A stretch of DNA of 64,000 bases from Cephalotus follicularis (GCA_001972305.1 BDDD01000358.1:1-64000), one strand, 5' to 3'; positions 46,765 to 58,530 are shown, counted from the first letter of the stretch. Made by a program: numbers and translations. The notes: generated by a model not told the origin, from the letters alone.

Positions 46765-47092
46765 GCATGGTTTCGGCTCTAATTGAAATCACACCGAAAC
46801 CAATTTTAAAATATTCGAATTAAAACTGAAACTGTCAAAAAAAATATAGTTTTGGTTTCAGGACCGATTCTATCCAGTTATAAAATCGAATTTGTGGTTC
46901 ATAATTGGAATTGAAATCGGTAAATTTTAAAACAAAAATCACACATAAATCGCGATTAACTGAAACTAAAATCACAAAATAGGAAATTAAAACCGAAATA
47001 GAAACAAATAAAAAAAATCAGAATTAAAACTATATCTGCAATTCCAGTCCTGTTCCAGTTTTGACAGGTTTAAAACCGGTTTTGCCCAACCC
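46765..47092. mobile_element. GGTTCCGG-type hAT-like repeat, copy 1
   Basis: Starts GGGCATGGTTTCGGCTCT and ends CCGGTTTTGCCCAACCC, so its ends are roughly inverted. It aligns along its length with 57996-58330 on the other side of element 2. No target duplication is clear. Confidence 0.6.
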
Positions 47093-47202
47093 GACAACTA
47101 CTGCTATATACTAAAGCTATGTCGGGAATTATGTGTTGTTGGGAGCGAGTGGTTTCTTTTCTTTTTTTTTTTTTTAAGAAAAAGATAATTTTTTATTCTC
47201 TT

Positions 47203-48106
47203 TGTTGATACAGAAATCCTTCTCTCAACAGTATCCTACGTGGAGGACTTTTATTTGTTAAGAGAAACGCTAGTCACAGATGCCTTGAGGAAGATCTTGA
47301 TCTCGGACACCTGCACAAAGTAACAGAAAAGGTGGGAAGTACAGGAGGATGTTATACCGGGGACACTCCGACGCTCAAGTTAGACCAGATGCAAGTGAAA
47401 CAATGTACTTTGAATAGCAAAAATGACTGACCTTTGTTCAGTATGTTGAACTTGTATTTATAGTGGTGTTTTGTAACTGATTGAGCGTGTAATTCGGATG
47501 TGATCGTTATCCCCTAGGGAAATGCCGAGGATCTCGGTCATTTACCTTGATCTCCGCCTATAATGTCGATGTTTTCCTTTGTTTGTAGTTGATTGTGATT
47601 CTATCTCCTTATTTGGATAAGTGCAAATCCAGAGAAATCAGGTGGTGTTAATCCCCTTATCCCATAGATAAGGTTGAGGTCCTCCGTTTCAGGGCTGTGA
47701 AGGAATCTGATTATGATTCTGTTGCAGAGGTCGTGCTCCTCTTTAGTCCGAGGACAAAAGTAGTTTAAACATGTCCGAGGAGGAGCTTGATTGTTTCTGT
47801 GTAGTGGAAGGAATGTCTTATGTCTTATGTCTGGTAGATACTTTGGGACGAGGAAGTCCTCGGCCCTTTACACCCTGGATGTGGCCTTCTGCTTCTAAGT
47901 CCGAGGAGTGTTCTCGGACTTGAGGTCTCAGTGTGTTCTCTTCAAAGAATAATGGTCCTCGGCTCCAGGTCCGAGAATGAGGTTCTTTGCCATGTGTGTG
48001 CTCCTCGGCACGGCTTGTTGATAAGCTTCTAATCCCTCATGGACAGCTGGTCATGTCTGCTGTGGACACGTGTCCTTCTTAATATAAACATATTTTTCCT
48101 CCATCA
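47203..48106 (-). repeat. 3' LTR of element 2 (left), full length 904 bp
   Basis: Begins TGTTGATACAGAAATCC and ends TTTTTCCTCCATCA. The section 47730-48010 is packed with TCCGAGG/CCTCGGA motifs. A TATTTATAG stretch lies near 47455, matching the equivalent place in the element 1 LTR. Confidence 0.93.
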
Positions 48107-48512
48107 TATGCCCCCCTGGTCCTTGTTCTATGACCTTGGTCAGAGGAGGAGGATCAGAGTTGAGAGCCGTGGCCCAGGCAAGACTCCTCTGCAATACTTC
48201 TTGGTAGCTCTTCCTTGCACCAACGGAACGAGACTGAGAATGCTACCTTTGTCATTCCTCTGACACAAAACCTAGCCTGCTTGGACCGAGGACTAAAGCC
48301 TGCCCTTTGGTCTGCCATCAATCTTATCAACAGGTCTCGAGTAGTGAACCGTTATGATTATCCTTTAAATTGCGTATTAAGTACGCTTCACACGTGGCAT
48401 ACACAGAGCAACTCCCGTCTCTGTCTTTTCGTTTCCCGCGCATGATGTGACGATCTATTTCCCAACCGTTGGATCTGTTTGAGGTGGAGGGCCATGATCC
48501 GAGGAAGGGGTC

Positions 48513-48520
48513 TATAAAAG
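48513..48520 (+). promoter_or_regulatory. TATA box of the element 2 antisense gene
   Basis: TATAAAAG lies about 200 bp before the ATG at 48722 and outside the LTR. A donor-like TTG/GTAAGT near 48645 and an acceptor-like TTCCCAG near 48678 suggest a 5'-UTR intron, as in element 1. Confidence 0.6.
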
Positions 48521-48721
48521 CTTTTGTTCTTCACATAACAAAACTTTCGCTTCTTCAACCTTAAGAATTCACAGAATTTTGAGAGCTTTGTTGAGTTTGC
48601 AGTGTCTTCAGTTTCTTTTCCCAATCCTTCGAATCAAAAACTTTGGTAAGTTTCTACCAACTCTGTGCTTTCCCAGATCATTTTCTTCTTTTGTGATTTC
48701 TTCTTCTTCATCTTTTATTTC

Positions 48722-51184
48722 ATGGCTAGTCAAGAACTGTCCACTGGGTCTTCTTCTTCTTCTTCTTCTCCCCTGTCTGTTGAGCTTTTGGCCATGGTGG
48801 TTCCCACCGCTGAAAGGCCACTGGGGGTTGAAGGCAGTCTAGGGGCTGCTGTGGGTGTCCCTGATGCACCCACTGCAGAGGCCGATCCTCTGCCAAAGGA
48901 TTGTGTCTTTGGTTTGAGCACTCTCAGCCAAGCCGAGGTTAAAAGACTCTCTAGGAAATACAACTTCCCTCGTGGGTTGACTTTCAATCTTCCTAAGGAT
49001 CCTCGGGTAGTCACCGAGAGTCGAGAAGGCCTCTTTGTGGTCTTCGAATGGGCTCTTTCCCATGGCCTGAGGGTCCCTGTCCCCTCCTTTGCCATCTCGG
49101 TCCTTCTTAGCTTTAGTCTTCATCCTTCTCTTCTCCAACCTCAGTCTTGGGGCTTCATGATAGGGTTCCTTGTCAAATGCATAGAGTCTGAGGTGGATGC
49201 AACTGTGAATCTCTTCAAAGAGTTTCACGTCATCTCGGCCACCCCCAAAACGATCGGGTATTTTTTCAAGTCCCGTTCTGGGGTGAAAAAACTTCTTCTC
49301 AACCCTACCCAATCCATAAAAAACTGGAGGAGGAAATATTTTTTAATAAAAGACTTAGAAGGGTTTACTCCCTCTCCCTGGTGCACCTCCTTGGACGTTA
49401 AATTTCTGAACAAAAAATCTCGCCTGACCTCGGCCGAGAAGATAGGTCTTAGTAAGCTCCTGGCCCTTGAGCCAGAGGATGTAAACTCCACCATTACTGA
49501 GGATCGTCTGGTCCAGGCAGGACTGAGTGTGGTCCTCGGACGAGAATCCTTCTCGGACGGATCCGAGGAGGAAGAATCAGAGGGAGAGGGAGAACAAGAT
49601 AATCATCTGCCCCCAATGTCGGAACAAACTTGTATAAAATCTTTGTCTTCTTTCTGTTAATGATATTTTTGCTAACCTCTGCATTCTTTGATCTCTGACT
49701 CTAACTCTCTTGTCTTCTTTCAGCAATGGCTCCTCGCCGAGATCTTTCTGCCATCATCAGGGCCACTGATCAGAGGAAGGCCCCTGCACCTACTGGGCCG
49801 AAGCCTAAGGCAAAAACCCCTATGGCCGAGAGGCCAAGGTCACAGGCTAAGACCCCTCCTCCTCCTCCTTCTGCTAGGGTGCCAATTGCTGCTGCTGAGA
49901 AGAGGAAGGAGGCCAACAAGAGGCCGGCAGACAAAACCCCCTCCACTGAACACGCTCCTCTGATGAAGAGGAGCAGGAAGGGGAAGGCTGTGGACGGCAC
50001 CGAGAAGGTGTGGGAGGTCGAGGATGTTGCTGCCCTCGGATCAAGCTCCCAGGATCCCATAATCATTCCTCCATCTCGGGGGGTGGAAGAGCTGCTCAAT
50101 GAGTTTGAGGGCATGGAGTGCGACCGCTTGAACCTGAGTGGTCCTGGAGTCCCCCAGGCACTTAGCCGGCTGGTCTTCTTCCCCATGGAGGTGGAGGCGA
50201 GGCAGAGGTGGTCCAATGAGGAGTTGGTGACCAACTGTCTGAGGAACCACTTGAGGGTAAGTGATCTCTGCCTTAGTTGCCTTGACTTCTCTTCTATTTT
50301 GATTCTTCATATTTTCTAACACTTTTTTGCTTCTGTGACAGTCTCTGAACGACACTCAACTGCTTGTGGATAACTTCTCTGCAGTGGTGGCCAGGGACCG
50401 AGAGCTGAGGTCGAGCATGGCTACATTAGAGGAGACTGCTCGCTCGGCCCAAGCTCAACTGAACGAGGTTCTCAAAGTTTAGGAGTCCTTGGACAAGGAG
50501 AAGAGGCAAGCAGTTGAGGACCTAGAGGAGGAAAGGGCTGAGAGGAGGAGGCTAGAGGCCAAGCTGAACCAAGCCGAGAAGAGAAATGATGATCTGGTGG
50601 TTAGGCTTGAGTGGCAGCAGAGGAAAGAGAAGGAGCAGCTGAGGAAGGAACAACACCAGGTCGTGGCCGACTTCAAGAACTCGGAGGAGTTCAAGGAGTT
50701 GCTGAGGTCCTCCGTGGAGGAGTTTAAGAGCTCGGATGAGTTCGACGAGGCAGTGTTCCTAGAAGCGGCCGAGTACTTTCGCCGGGGCTTCTATGCATGC
50801 AGGAATTGGGTCGCTTCTCTGCAGCCTGAGTTCTCGCTGGATGAAGTAGTGTATTGTCCCTCTGCTGATGCATTTGACTTCTACCCAGAGGGGATTAATG
50901 TAGTGGAGGAGAAGGTCCGCCAGAGATTGGAGGAAGGAGCCTCGCCTGCCTTGGTGGGTGATATGCCAACTCCTACTTCTCCAGAAGTGGTCATTCTTGC
51001 TGCGGACCCTGCTGCTGCCATCTCGGAGCCTGCATTGGACTCCTCTGCTCCTCATTCTTCTCCTCCTCCTGAAGACATTTTTGCTGGCGTTGGAGATCCT
51101 CCTCTGCCTTCTGTTGAAGCCTTCTTTCCTCCTGCACCTCTTGAAGATCCTCCGTCAGAGCACGACGATGCTCCTCAGCCTTGA
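48722..51184 (+). pseudogene. Antisense extra ORF of element 2 (putative gypsy-type transposon domain), one stop
   Basis: Three plus-strand exons, 48722-49631, 49724-50256 and 50342-51184, join in phase through GT-AG introns and give about 762 codons. Exon 1 holds the domain shared with element 1 (LFVVFEWALSHGLRVPVPSF, QSWGFMIGFLVKCIE, SIKNWRRKYFLIKDLEGFTP). Exon 2 is basic and low-complexity. Exon 3 is a long coiled-coil-like region followed by a conserved FRRGFYACRNWVASLQPEFS segment and an acidic-proline tail. The only break is TAG at 50480-50482, where element 1 has Gln, a CAG-to-TAG type change. The retroelement's gag-pol has six stops over 1,883 codons. Function unknown; expressed, if at all, from its own TATA box. 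Confidence 0.82.
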
Positions 51185-51332
51185 TTTTTGTTTTTATCTT
51201 GTAATAGTTTTTTCCTCGTTCCTTGTAATCCTTTTGAATATTAATGAAAGAAACTCTTTTCTCATTCTCTTGCCTTGCATTTAAATTTTTCTTCTTGTGT
51301 GTTGTGGTTGATCTCTGCATGCTTGTACTTGT

Positions 51333-51800
51333 TAATAATTCCCTTAGGAATTTTGTCTTCATAGTAACCTCTAACTCTTCACACAAGTGAGCACTTGGCT
51401 CCCAAAAAGGCTTAAGTAACTTATCAAAAATATAAGTAGAAAAAAGGCTTTGCCTTCTCGGACCTTCTCTTCAATTGATTCCTTGTATGCTTGAGCCTTG
51501 AGTGCATATATGTATTGACAATTCCCTTGGGAATTTTATCTTTGTTTTCCTCGGACTCCTTGCACAAGTGGGCAACTAACTCCAAAAAGGCTTAAGTAAC
51601 TAATAATAAAAGGAACAAACCCTTGTATTCTCGGACTTAATCGATTCCACGTGTGTTTGAGCTTTAGGTGTATTTGTGTACTGATAATTCCTTGGAACTT
51701 TTAACTTAGCCCAAATCACTAACCTTGCATGGGCGAGGTCACTCAAGTTTTGACAGCCCTCGTAGGACCTCTTATTTGTAAAAATGCTTAAGTAATTATA
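51333..51800. repeat. Three degenerate repeats of about 165-185 bp in the element 2 spacer
   Basis: AATTCCCTTAGGAATTTT, AATTCCCTTGGGAATTTT and AATTCCTTGGAACTTTT occur near 51336, 51520 and 51683, each followed by an AGGCTTAAGTAACT-like stretch. Two units also share TTCTCGGAC. Related but fewer units are in the element 1 spacer (7390-7640). Nothing coding. Confidence 0.7.
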
Positions 51801-51821
51801 AGAAAACTTTTGCACTCACAG

Positions 51822-52030
51822 GTTGAATTCTTGGTCTGCTCGGACAAGTTCCTATGGGTTTGCCGAGGAGAGTATCGTCTGACCTAAGATGTTTTAGGAC
51901 AGGTCGGCTGAGCTTTCAGTCCACTTGGAGACACTTGTATTAAAGTGCTCAGTCCGACGAGCTTGATCGTTGCGAGTTCCCATGGATTCGCCTTTCAAGT
52001 CACGACTTTAGGTCTGGTTGGACAAGTCCC
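51822..52030. other. Non-coding block strongly conserved between elements 1 and 2
   Basis: About 210 bp abutting the pol stop match 7650-7870 of element 1 nearly base for base, including TTGGTCTGCTCGGACAAGTT, TTTTAGGACAGGTCGGCTG and CAGTCCGACGAGCTTGATCG. The neighbouring spacer is much less alike. It lies where the convergent pol and antisense transcripts should end. Confidence 0.75.
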
Positions 52031-55000
52031 CTATTGATAATACTTCCTCAGATGCTCGGCATTCCAAGCTCTGGCAATCTCCCTACCCCCCAAAGTTTCA
52101 AGTTTGAATGTTCCTGGGCGGAGGACCCTTTTGATCTTGTATGGCCCTTCCCAGGCAGGGGCTAGCTTTCCTCTGGTACCAGTGGGATCTGCAACGGCTG
52201 AATTCCGTAGAACTAGATCTCCTTGCCTTAGTGGTCTCGGGCTTACTCTTTTGTTGTAGTAACGACTAACCCTCTGTTGGTAGGCTGCAACTCTGATTGC
52301 AGCTTTATCTCTGAGCTCTCCCACAAGGTCGAGGAGGCATCTAAGCCCTTCTTCGTTGTTGTCTTCAGTGAAGTGCACAACTCTTGGGGATTGCATTCCA
52401 ACCTCTACTGGTATCATTGCCTCTGCTCTGAAACACAAACTGTACGGGGATTCTCCTGTTGTAGTCCGACGAGTGGTTCTGTATGCCCACAATACACTTG
52501 GTAGTTCCTCGGTCCACCTTCCTTTGCTGTCTTCTAAGCGCTTTTTCAATCCCGAGATGATCTCCCTGTTGATCACCTCGGCTTGGCCATTACTCTGAGG
52601 GTAGGCTACTGAAGCAAGCCTATGCTCTATCCTCCATTCTCTGCAAAAGTCCCTAAAGGCTTGGCAATCGAACTGCTTACCATTATCGGTGATAATTGTC
52701 CTCGGAACTCCGAATCTGCAGATTATTGATTTTCACACGAAGCTCTCTCTGTTCTTCTTTGTAATTGTGGCCAACGGTTCTACTTCCACCCACTTAGTGA
52801 AGTAATCAACTACTACGATGAGGAAGTTCCTCTGGCCTGTTGCCATTGGTAATGGTCCGACGAAGTCCATTCCCCACTGCGCGAAGGGCCACGGGGCCGT
52901 AATTGATGTCAGAGGTTGACAAGGCCTTCTACTTATGTTGGCGTTCCTCTGACACTTGTCACACTTCCTCACTAAGTTTATAGCATCTTGATGCATGGTT
53001 GGCCAGTAGTAACCTTGCCTTAATAACTTGTGAGACAAAGTCCTGCCCCCAGTGTGATTGCCACAGATTCCTTCATGGACCTCCCTTAGGGCGTAGTCGG
53101 CCTCTGAAGGGTTTAAGCACCTTAGCCAAGGAAACGAGAATGACCTTTTGTAGAGGATCCCATCTCAGAATTGGAATCTGTTAGCTCTGTAAACTAGCTT
53201 CCTCGCCTCCACTGGGTCCTCGGGAAGGATCCCATCCCTTAGCCAATTAATAAAGGGAGTCATCCAATTTGGCTCATGAGGAACATCTATGTCCATTACC
53301 TCTGCTTGAGAAATTTTTGGACGATCCAGGTAGTCAACTAGCACTGTTTGATTTTTCTCCAACTCCTCTGCTGTTGCTAGCTTTGACAATTGGTCTGCTC
53401 TGACGTTTTCTGCTCTTGGCACTTTCACAATTCTTAAAACTTCAAAGGCCGACTTCATGCCCTGAAAATGGGATAAGTACTTCATCATAAGGTCTTCTCT
53501 GGCCTCATACTCCCCATTCGCCAAACCAACCACCAGCTGAGAATCACTTAAGGCTTCAATCCTCTGCACCTCCAAGTGCTTTGCAATTGTCAGTCCAGCT
53601 ATCAGAGCTTCCCATTCAGCCTCGTTATTTGTAGCTTTGAATTTGAACCTCAGAGCATACTCCAATGTCCAACCATCTGGGCTTGTCAATACTAACCCTG
53701 CCCCACTGCCAGTGAGGCATGAGGATCCATCCACTGATAACTTCCACATTCCCTTCTCGGTCTTGGAAGGGTTCTCCTCCATACACTCCGTAGGTTTATT
53801 ATCTCCAACAAAGTCGGCCAGTACCTGTGATTTGATTGCTGGTCTGGCTTCGAACTTCACATCATACTCGCCTAGTTCGACTGACCACTTGATTAGCCTG
53901 TCCGAGGTGTCAGGCTTGGCAAGAACTTATTTGAGTGGTTTGTCAGTCAAAACCTTGATTGTATGGGTTTGAAAATATGGCCTCAATTTTCTGGCCGAGA
54001 TGATCAAAGCGTAGGCATACTCCACTTCTGGGTACCTCCCCTCTGCATCGTTCAAAGCCTTGCTTACGTAGTACACTGGCCTTTGAACCTTATCCTCTTC
54101 TCTGACTAACACTGCACTCACTGCGCCCGAGGTGGCCGCAAGGTACAAATACAGGTCTTCTCCATCCTTAGGTTTTGAGATCAAAGGAGGAGAAGCCAAA
54201 TACTCCTTCAACTTGTCGAAGGCTGCTTGACAGTCGTCGGACCATGATAATCCCTTGGGATCTCTAAGTATCTTGAAGAAGGGAAGGCACTTCTCGGAAG
54301 ACTTGGACACAAACCTGCTCAGGGCTGCAATCTTCCCATTTAACCTCTGTACATCCCTGATGGTTTAAGGTGGCCTCATGCTTTGAATTGCTGAGATCTT
54401 CTCTGGATTGGCCTCTATTCCTCTGCTAGAGACCATGAATCCGAGGAACTTCCCCGAGGTGACCCCAAAGGTACACTTGGACGGATTAAGCTTCATACTA
54501 TACCTCCTCAACACTCCAAAGGTCTCCTCCAAATCTTTCACATGGGGGTTCCTGGCAGGGGTTTTGACGAGCATATCGTCTATGTACACCTCCATATTCT
54601 TCCCAATCTGAGGTTCAAAAATTTTGTTGACCAGGCGCTGGTAGATGGCCCCTGCATTCTTCAAGCCAAAGGGCATAACTTGGTAGCAATACATTCCTCG
54701 GTCTATGATGAATGCTGTCTTGTCCTCGTCAGGCTTGTACATGGGGATTTGATTATACCCCGAGTAAGCAACTAAGAAGCTTAATATTCTGTAGCCCGAG
54801 GTTGCGTCTACCAGCTGGTCTATCTTTGGGAGAGGGAAGTGATCCTTTGGGCAGGCTTTGTTGAGGTCCATGAAGTCTATGCACATCCTCCATTTTCCAT
54901 TGGCTTTTTTGACCAGCACTGGATTTGCTAACCAGTCCGAGTAGTGCACTTCCCTAATAAAGCCTGCCTGCAACAACTTGCTCACCTCCTCGGCTATTGC

Positions 55001-57679
55001 TTGCTGCCTCTCAGGGGCAAAGTTCCTCTTCTTTTGCCTGATCGGAGGTCTAGCTGGGTCCACACTTAGCTTGTGAACCATTACACTTGGATTGATGCCA
55101 GAGACCTCCTCTGCCGACCATGCAAAGACATCTCTATTATCTCGGAGGAATGTTATTAATTCCTCCTTCTCCGCCTCTCCAAGTTGTGAACCAACTTGGA
55201 GTACTCTTTCCGTGTTGCCCTCTTCTATGGGCACTTGGAGGACATCCTCTACCGGTTGTGGACACTCTGGTTCCATGTCTCCTCTGAGCTCCACATTCGC
55301 TATGGGAAGGACCTTATCCTTCCCCTTATCCGAGATGGCAGTTTTATAACATCTCCTTGCCACCTCTTGGTCTCCTCTGACCTCCCCCACGCCGAACCTT
55401 GTGGGAAACTTCACTGATAAGTGTCTCGTAGACACTATGGCCTCCAACAAGTTCAGACCTGGTCGCCCCACTATAGCATTGTATGGGCTTGGGGTATCCA
55501 CTACCAGGAACGTCATCTCTACCTGCGTCTGGCGTGGGGCCGTTCCTGCAACTACGGACAGGTTGATAGATCCCAGAGGATGGATCGTCTCACCTATGAA
55601 GCCAACCAGTGGGGTTTTCACGGGCTTTAGTTGGTCGGCCGGTATCCTCAACTGATCAAAGGCATGTTTGTACAGGATGTCGGCCGAGCTGCCACTATCT
55701 ATGAGAATTCTCTTCATGGAGAAGAGTTCCACCAGAAGAGTTACCACCACTGGATCATCGTGAGGAAGACGTACTCCCTCATAGTCCGCCTCCGAGAAGG
55801 TTATCACCTCCTCGTCTCCTCCAGTTCTGAGCCTTTTGCTGTGAGGGACTTGTTGCACAGTAAGGGACTGTCTCCCATAGGCCTTCCTTGCATTTGAGTG
55901 GTCGCCCCCTGACACGACCCCACCAGAGATGGTGTGAATGACACCTCTGGGCTGTTGAGCTTGTTGCTCCTCTGGCTGCTGAGGAGCCTCTTCTCTTCTC
56001 TGCTCTCTTCTTCCTTGAAGAGCATCTCTGTCCACATACTTGCGCAGGTGTCCCTTTCTAATCAGATCCTCAATCTGATTCTTCAGCTGTCTGCACTCCT
56101 CTGTATCGTGGCCGTGGTCACGATGATACCGGCAGTACTTCTCCACATTCCTGTTCTCTGCCGGAGTTCTCAGCTTCTCAGGCCACTGGAAAGGGACCTT
56201 ATCTTGCTCCACAGCAAGTATCTTGGTGCGTGTGTCCAGGAAGGGGGCAAAGCTATTGTAAAATGGTATTGGTGCTCCACCCCTGGATGTGCCTTCTCGT
56301 CTTGAAAGCTTATGTCTGAGGTCTTCTTTAGACAAGTCTGACCTCTCCTTCCTCTTCTCTCTTCTCTCGGGAGCATTTCGTGAATGCTCCCTTCTCTCCT
56401 CCTGATGGCCAGTCCAGGGTGTCTTTTGCTTCCTGGCCACCATCTCTTCCTCGGCATTGACATATCTCTCTGCCCTTTTCAGCAACTCTGCCATGTCTTT
56501 TGCCGGTTTCTTCAGCAGAGAAAAGGTGAATGACGAATTGCTCCTCAGCCCATTGTTCAAAGCTGCCAGAGCAAAGGACGGTTCCAGGTCTTTCACTGTG
56601 AGTGATTCCTTGTTGAACTTGGTGAGGTAGTCTCTCAACGACTCATTTTTACCTTGAACCACGTTGATGAGATGGGTGGAGTTTCTCCTCTGTGTGGTGC
56701 TGTTGAGGATTTTTGTCACGAACAGTTCCGTAAACTGATCGAAGCTCTTCACTGAATTCCTCGCCAAGGTAAAGTACCATGACTGAGCAGCTCCAATCAA
56801 GATCATTGGGAATCCTCGGCAGAGCATAGCATCCGAGGCTTGATGCATCCACATAGCCTGGATGTATGAGCGTACATGTTGGATGGGGTCCGTGGACCCA
56901 TCGTACTTATCAGGGTTTGGGTTCCGGAACCCACTGGGGACTGGCTCTGCTATGATCTCGGCTGTGAAGGGGTGTGCATTGATGTTTTGCACCTCGGATA
57001 GGTGCCGTCCATGCCGTTCCACTCCTCGGAACCTCATTTCTAAGTCTGCAAGCCTTCTGTTCACTGTCTGCTCTACCTCTTCTATGTTCCTAACTCTGCT
57101 AGAAACATGTGACCCTCCAGCCAATGAAGCTGGGGGATTGACCCTGCTCCCTAGGGCCGTGCCAGCTCTGTGCGGAGCATTGGAGCGTACTTGTGCCTCC
57201 TCTACTCCCCTGGCCTCCTGCCGAGGATCCACGTCCATGGGGTGGTGCTGAGGATGCACTCTCCTGGGATCATTGGGGTGATCCCTGACAGTCGAGGACT
57301 CAGCCCTCTGAGATGCATTGATCTCAGGCCTCCTTCCCAGGGGATTGTTGTCCCCTGACCGCCTAAGGGGAAGTTCATCTCCCCTTGGCGGGTTTCGCCT
57401 GGCACCTCGGGGGTGCCTTGTCTCCACCTATGGCCTATGGGGGCCAGAAACTCCTCGGGCCACTTCCTGAGCAGGCCCTACTTGCTGTTGTTGGTTGGCT
57501 AGAGTTGTGACCAGCCGATCAGTGACACGCTCCAATCCCTGTAGAAATTGATTGAGCTACTCCCCTGTAACGGGAGCTTGTTGTTGAGCCACTTCTTGAA
57601 CGGCTTCTGGTGGAGGAGCTATGACCTCCTGTCGCTGGCTACCAGTGGCTTCAACCAGGTTATTCTTCCTCGGAGGCAT
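52031..57679 (-). pseudogene. gag-pol polyprotein of element 2, broken by six stops
   Basis: One 1,883-codon frame runs from the ATG at 57679 (MPPRK start, as in element 1) to 52031 with no frameshift, and includes an uninterrupted 1,020-codon stretch (54365-57427). Domains as in element 1: gag, C-x2-H-x4-H-x4-C knuckle, DSGSS protease, RT, two RNase H regions, integrase with zinc site and D-D-E motifs. The RT YIDDM box is intact, but motif A reads LVAYSGY, with Val for the catalytic Asp kept in element 1. Stops lie near 57557 (TAG), 57429 (TAG), 54365 (TAA), 53927 (TAA), 53165 (TGA) and 52733 (TGA). Most look like C-to-T or G-to-A changes against element 1. Not functional as it stands. Confidence 0.93.
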
Positions 57680-57704
57680 GGTTGTTGATGACTTTTTGTT
57701 GCGC

Positions 57705-57722
57705 TTCCCACAGACGGCGCCA
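57705..57722 (-). other. Primer binding site of element 2
   Basis: The minus strand reads TGGCGCCGTCTGTGGGAA, two bases from the 5' LTR, identical to element 1. Confidence 0.8.
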
Positions 57723-57724
57723 AC

Positions 57725-57867
57725 TGTTGATACAGAAATCCTTCTCTCAACAGTATCCTACGTGCTCGGCACGGCTTGTTGATAAGCTCCTAATCCCTCA
57801 TGGACAGCTGGTCATGTCTGCTGTGGACACGTGTCCTTCTTAATATAAACATATTTTTCCTCCATCA
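57725..57867 (-). repeat. 5' LTR of element 2 (right), reduced to 143 bp
   Basis: 57725-57764 matches 47203-47242 and 57765-57867 matches 48004-48106 with one substitution, so 761 bp are missing from the middle. The junction falls in short CTC homology. Both ends and the target duplication are intact, showing that the loss followed or accompanied insertion without disturbing the borders. Confidence 0.94.
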
Positions 57868-57929
57868 CTCTTAAATCTTACTTTAATCAACTTACTCGTT
57901 TTACAAATTCAATCGGTTGTTACGATAAT

Positions 57930-57955
57930 TTATATATATATATATATATATATAT
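57930..57955. repeat. (TA)n microsatellite
   Basis: About thirteen TA units in the left arm of the foldback element. Confidence 0.95.
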
Positions 57956-57995
57956 CAATTTTTAAGTAAATTAGATATCTCTAACTGTTTAATTA

Positions 57996-58330
57996 CGGGT
58001 GGGTATGGTTCCGGTTCTAATCGGAACCAGACCGAAACCGGTCCCAAAATATTTGAACCAAAACTGGAACCGTAAAAAAATACGAATCCGGTTCTAAGAC
58101 CGGTTCCAACCAGTTATGGAACTGAATTTGTAATTCGATTCAAGTTTTAGAACCAGTAAAATTTAAAGCAAAAATCACATAAGAACCACTGTTAACCAGA
58201 ACCGCACAAAGGGGAACCAAAACTGGAAACGCAAAAAAAAAAAAAAAAAACAGAACCAGATTCAGAATTGCATTTACAGTTCCAGTCCTATTTGGAATCG
58301 TTTTGTTCCAGTTCTGGCCAGTTTTTCCTA
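57996..58330. mobile_element. GGTTCCGG-type hAT-like repeat, copy 2
   Basis: Starts GGGTGGGTATGGTTCCGGTT and is rich in GGAACCAGACCGAAACCGG; it aligns with 46765-47092. A minus-strand frame at 58140-58373 is composed only of repeat sequence and is not a gene. Confidence 0.65.
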
Positions 58331-58530
58331 GCTCTATATTTAATCTTCTCATAACAATTTCAACCGTTATCACTGTAATTGGTTTAACAATTAAAATTGT
58401 TATGAGAAAATGAAATAGTTAGATATTTCTAATTCACTTGAAAATTGACATAGATAATCTATATATATAAATTATCACATATAACAGTTTGATTCGTAAA
58501 ACGACTTATTTAAAAGTGAACTTAAGGGAA

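Larger units (their letters stand above)
47203..57867 (-). mobile_element. Ty3/gypsy Tat-like LTR retrotransposon, element 2, with TSD CTCTT
   Basis: LTR starts (TGTTGATACAG) lie at 47203 and 57725 and both LTRs end CCATCA. The perfect 5-bp duplication CTCTT flanks the insertion (47198-47202 and 57868-57872). The layout matches element 1: gag-pol on the minus strand, antisense gene on the plus strand next to the 3' LTR. The 3' LTR is followed by a polypurine tract (minus strand GGACCAGGGGGGCATA, 48107-48122). Only one difference over 143 shared LTR bases points to a recent insertion. Its LTR is longer than and clearly diverged from that of element 1, so it is a sister family rather than a second copy. 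Confidence 0.95.
57885..58530. mobile_element. Foldback MITE with a nested hAT-like repeat
   Basis: The left arm (ACTCGTTTTACAAATTCAAT at about 57894, TTTTAAGTAAATTAGATATC, to TAACTGTTTA) is mirrored by the right arm ending near 58530. The family resembles 14518-14857. The middle holds the GGTTCCGG repeat at 57996-58330 and an AT microsatellite. Confidence 0.65.

Noticed and set aside
58140..58373. Minus-strand 77-codon frame
   Set aside because: It lies entirely in the GGTTCCGG repeat and a poly(A) tract.
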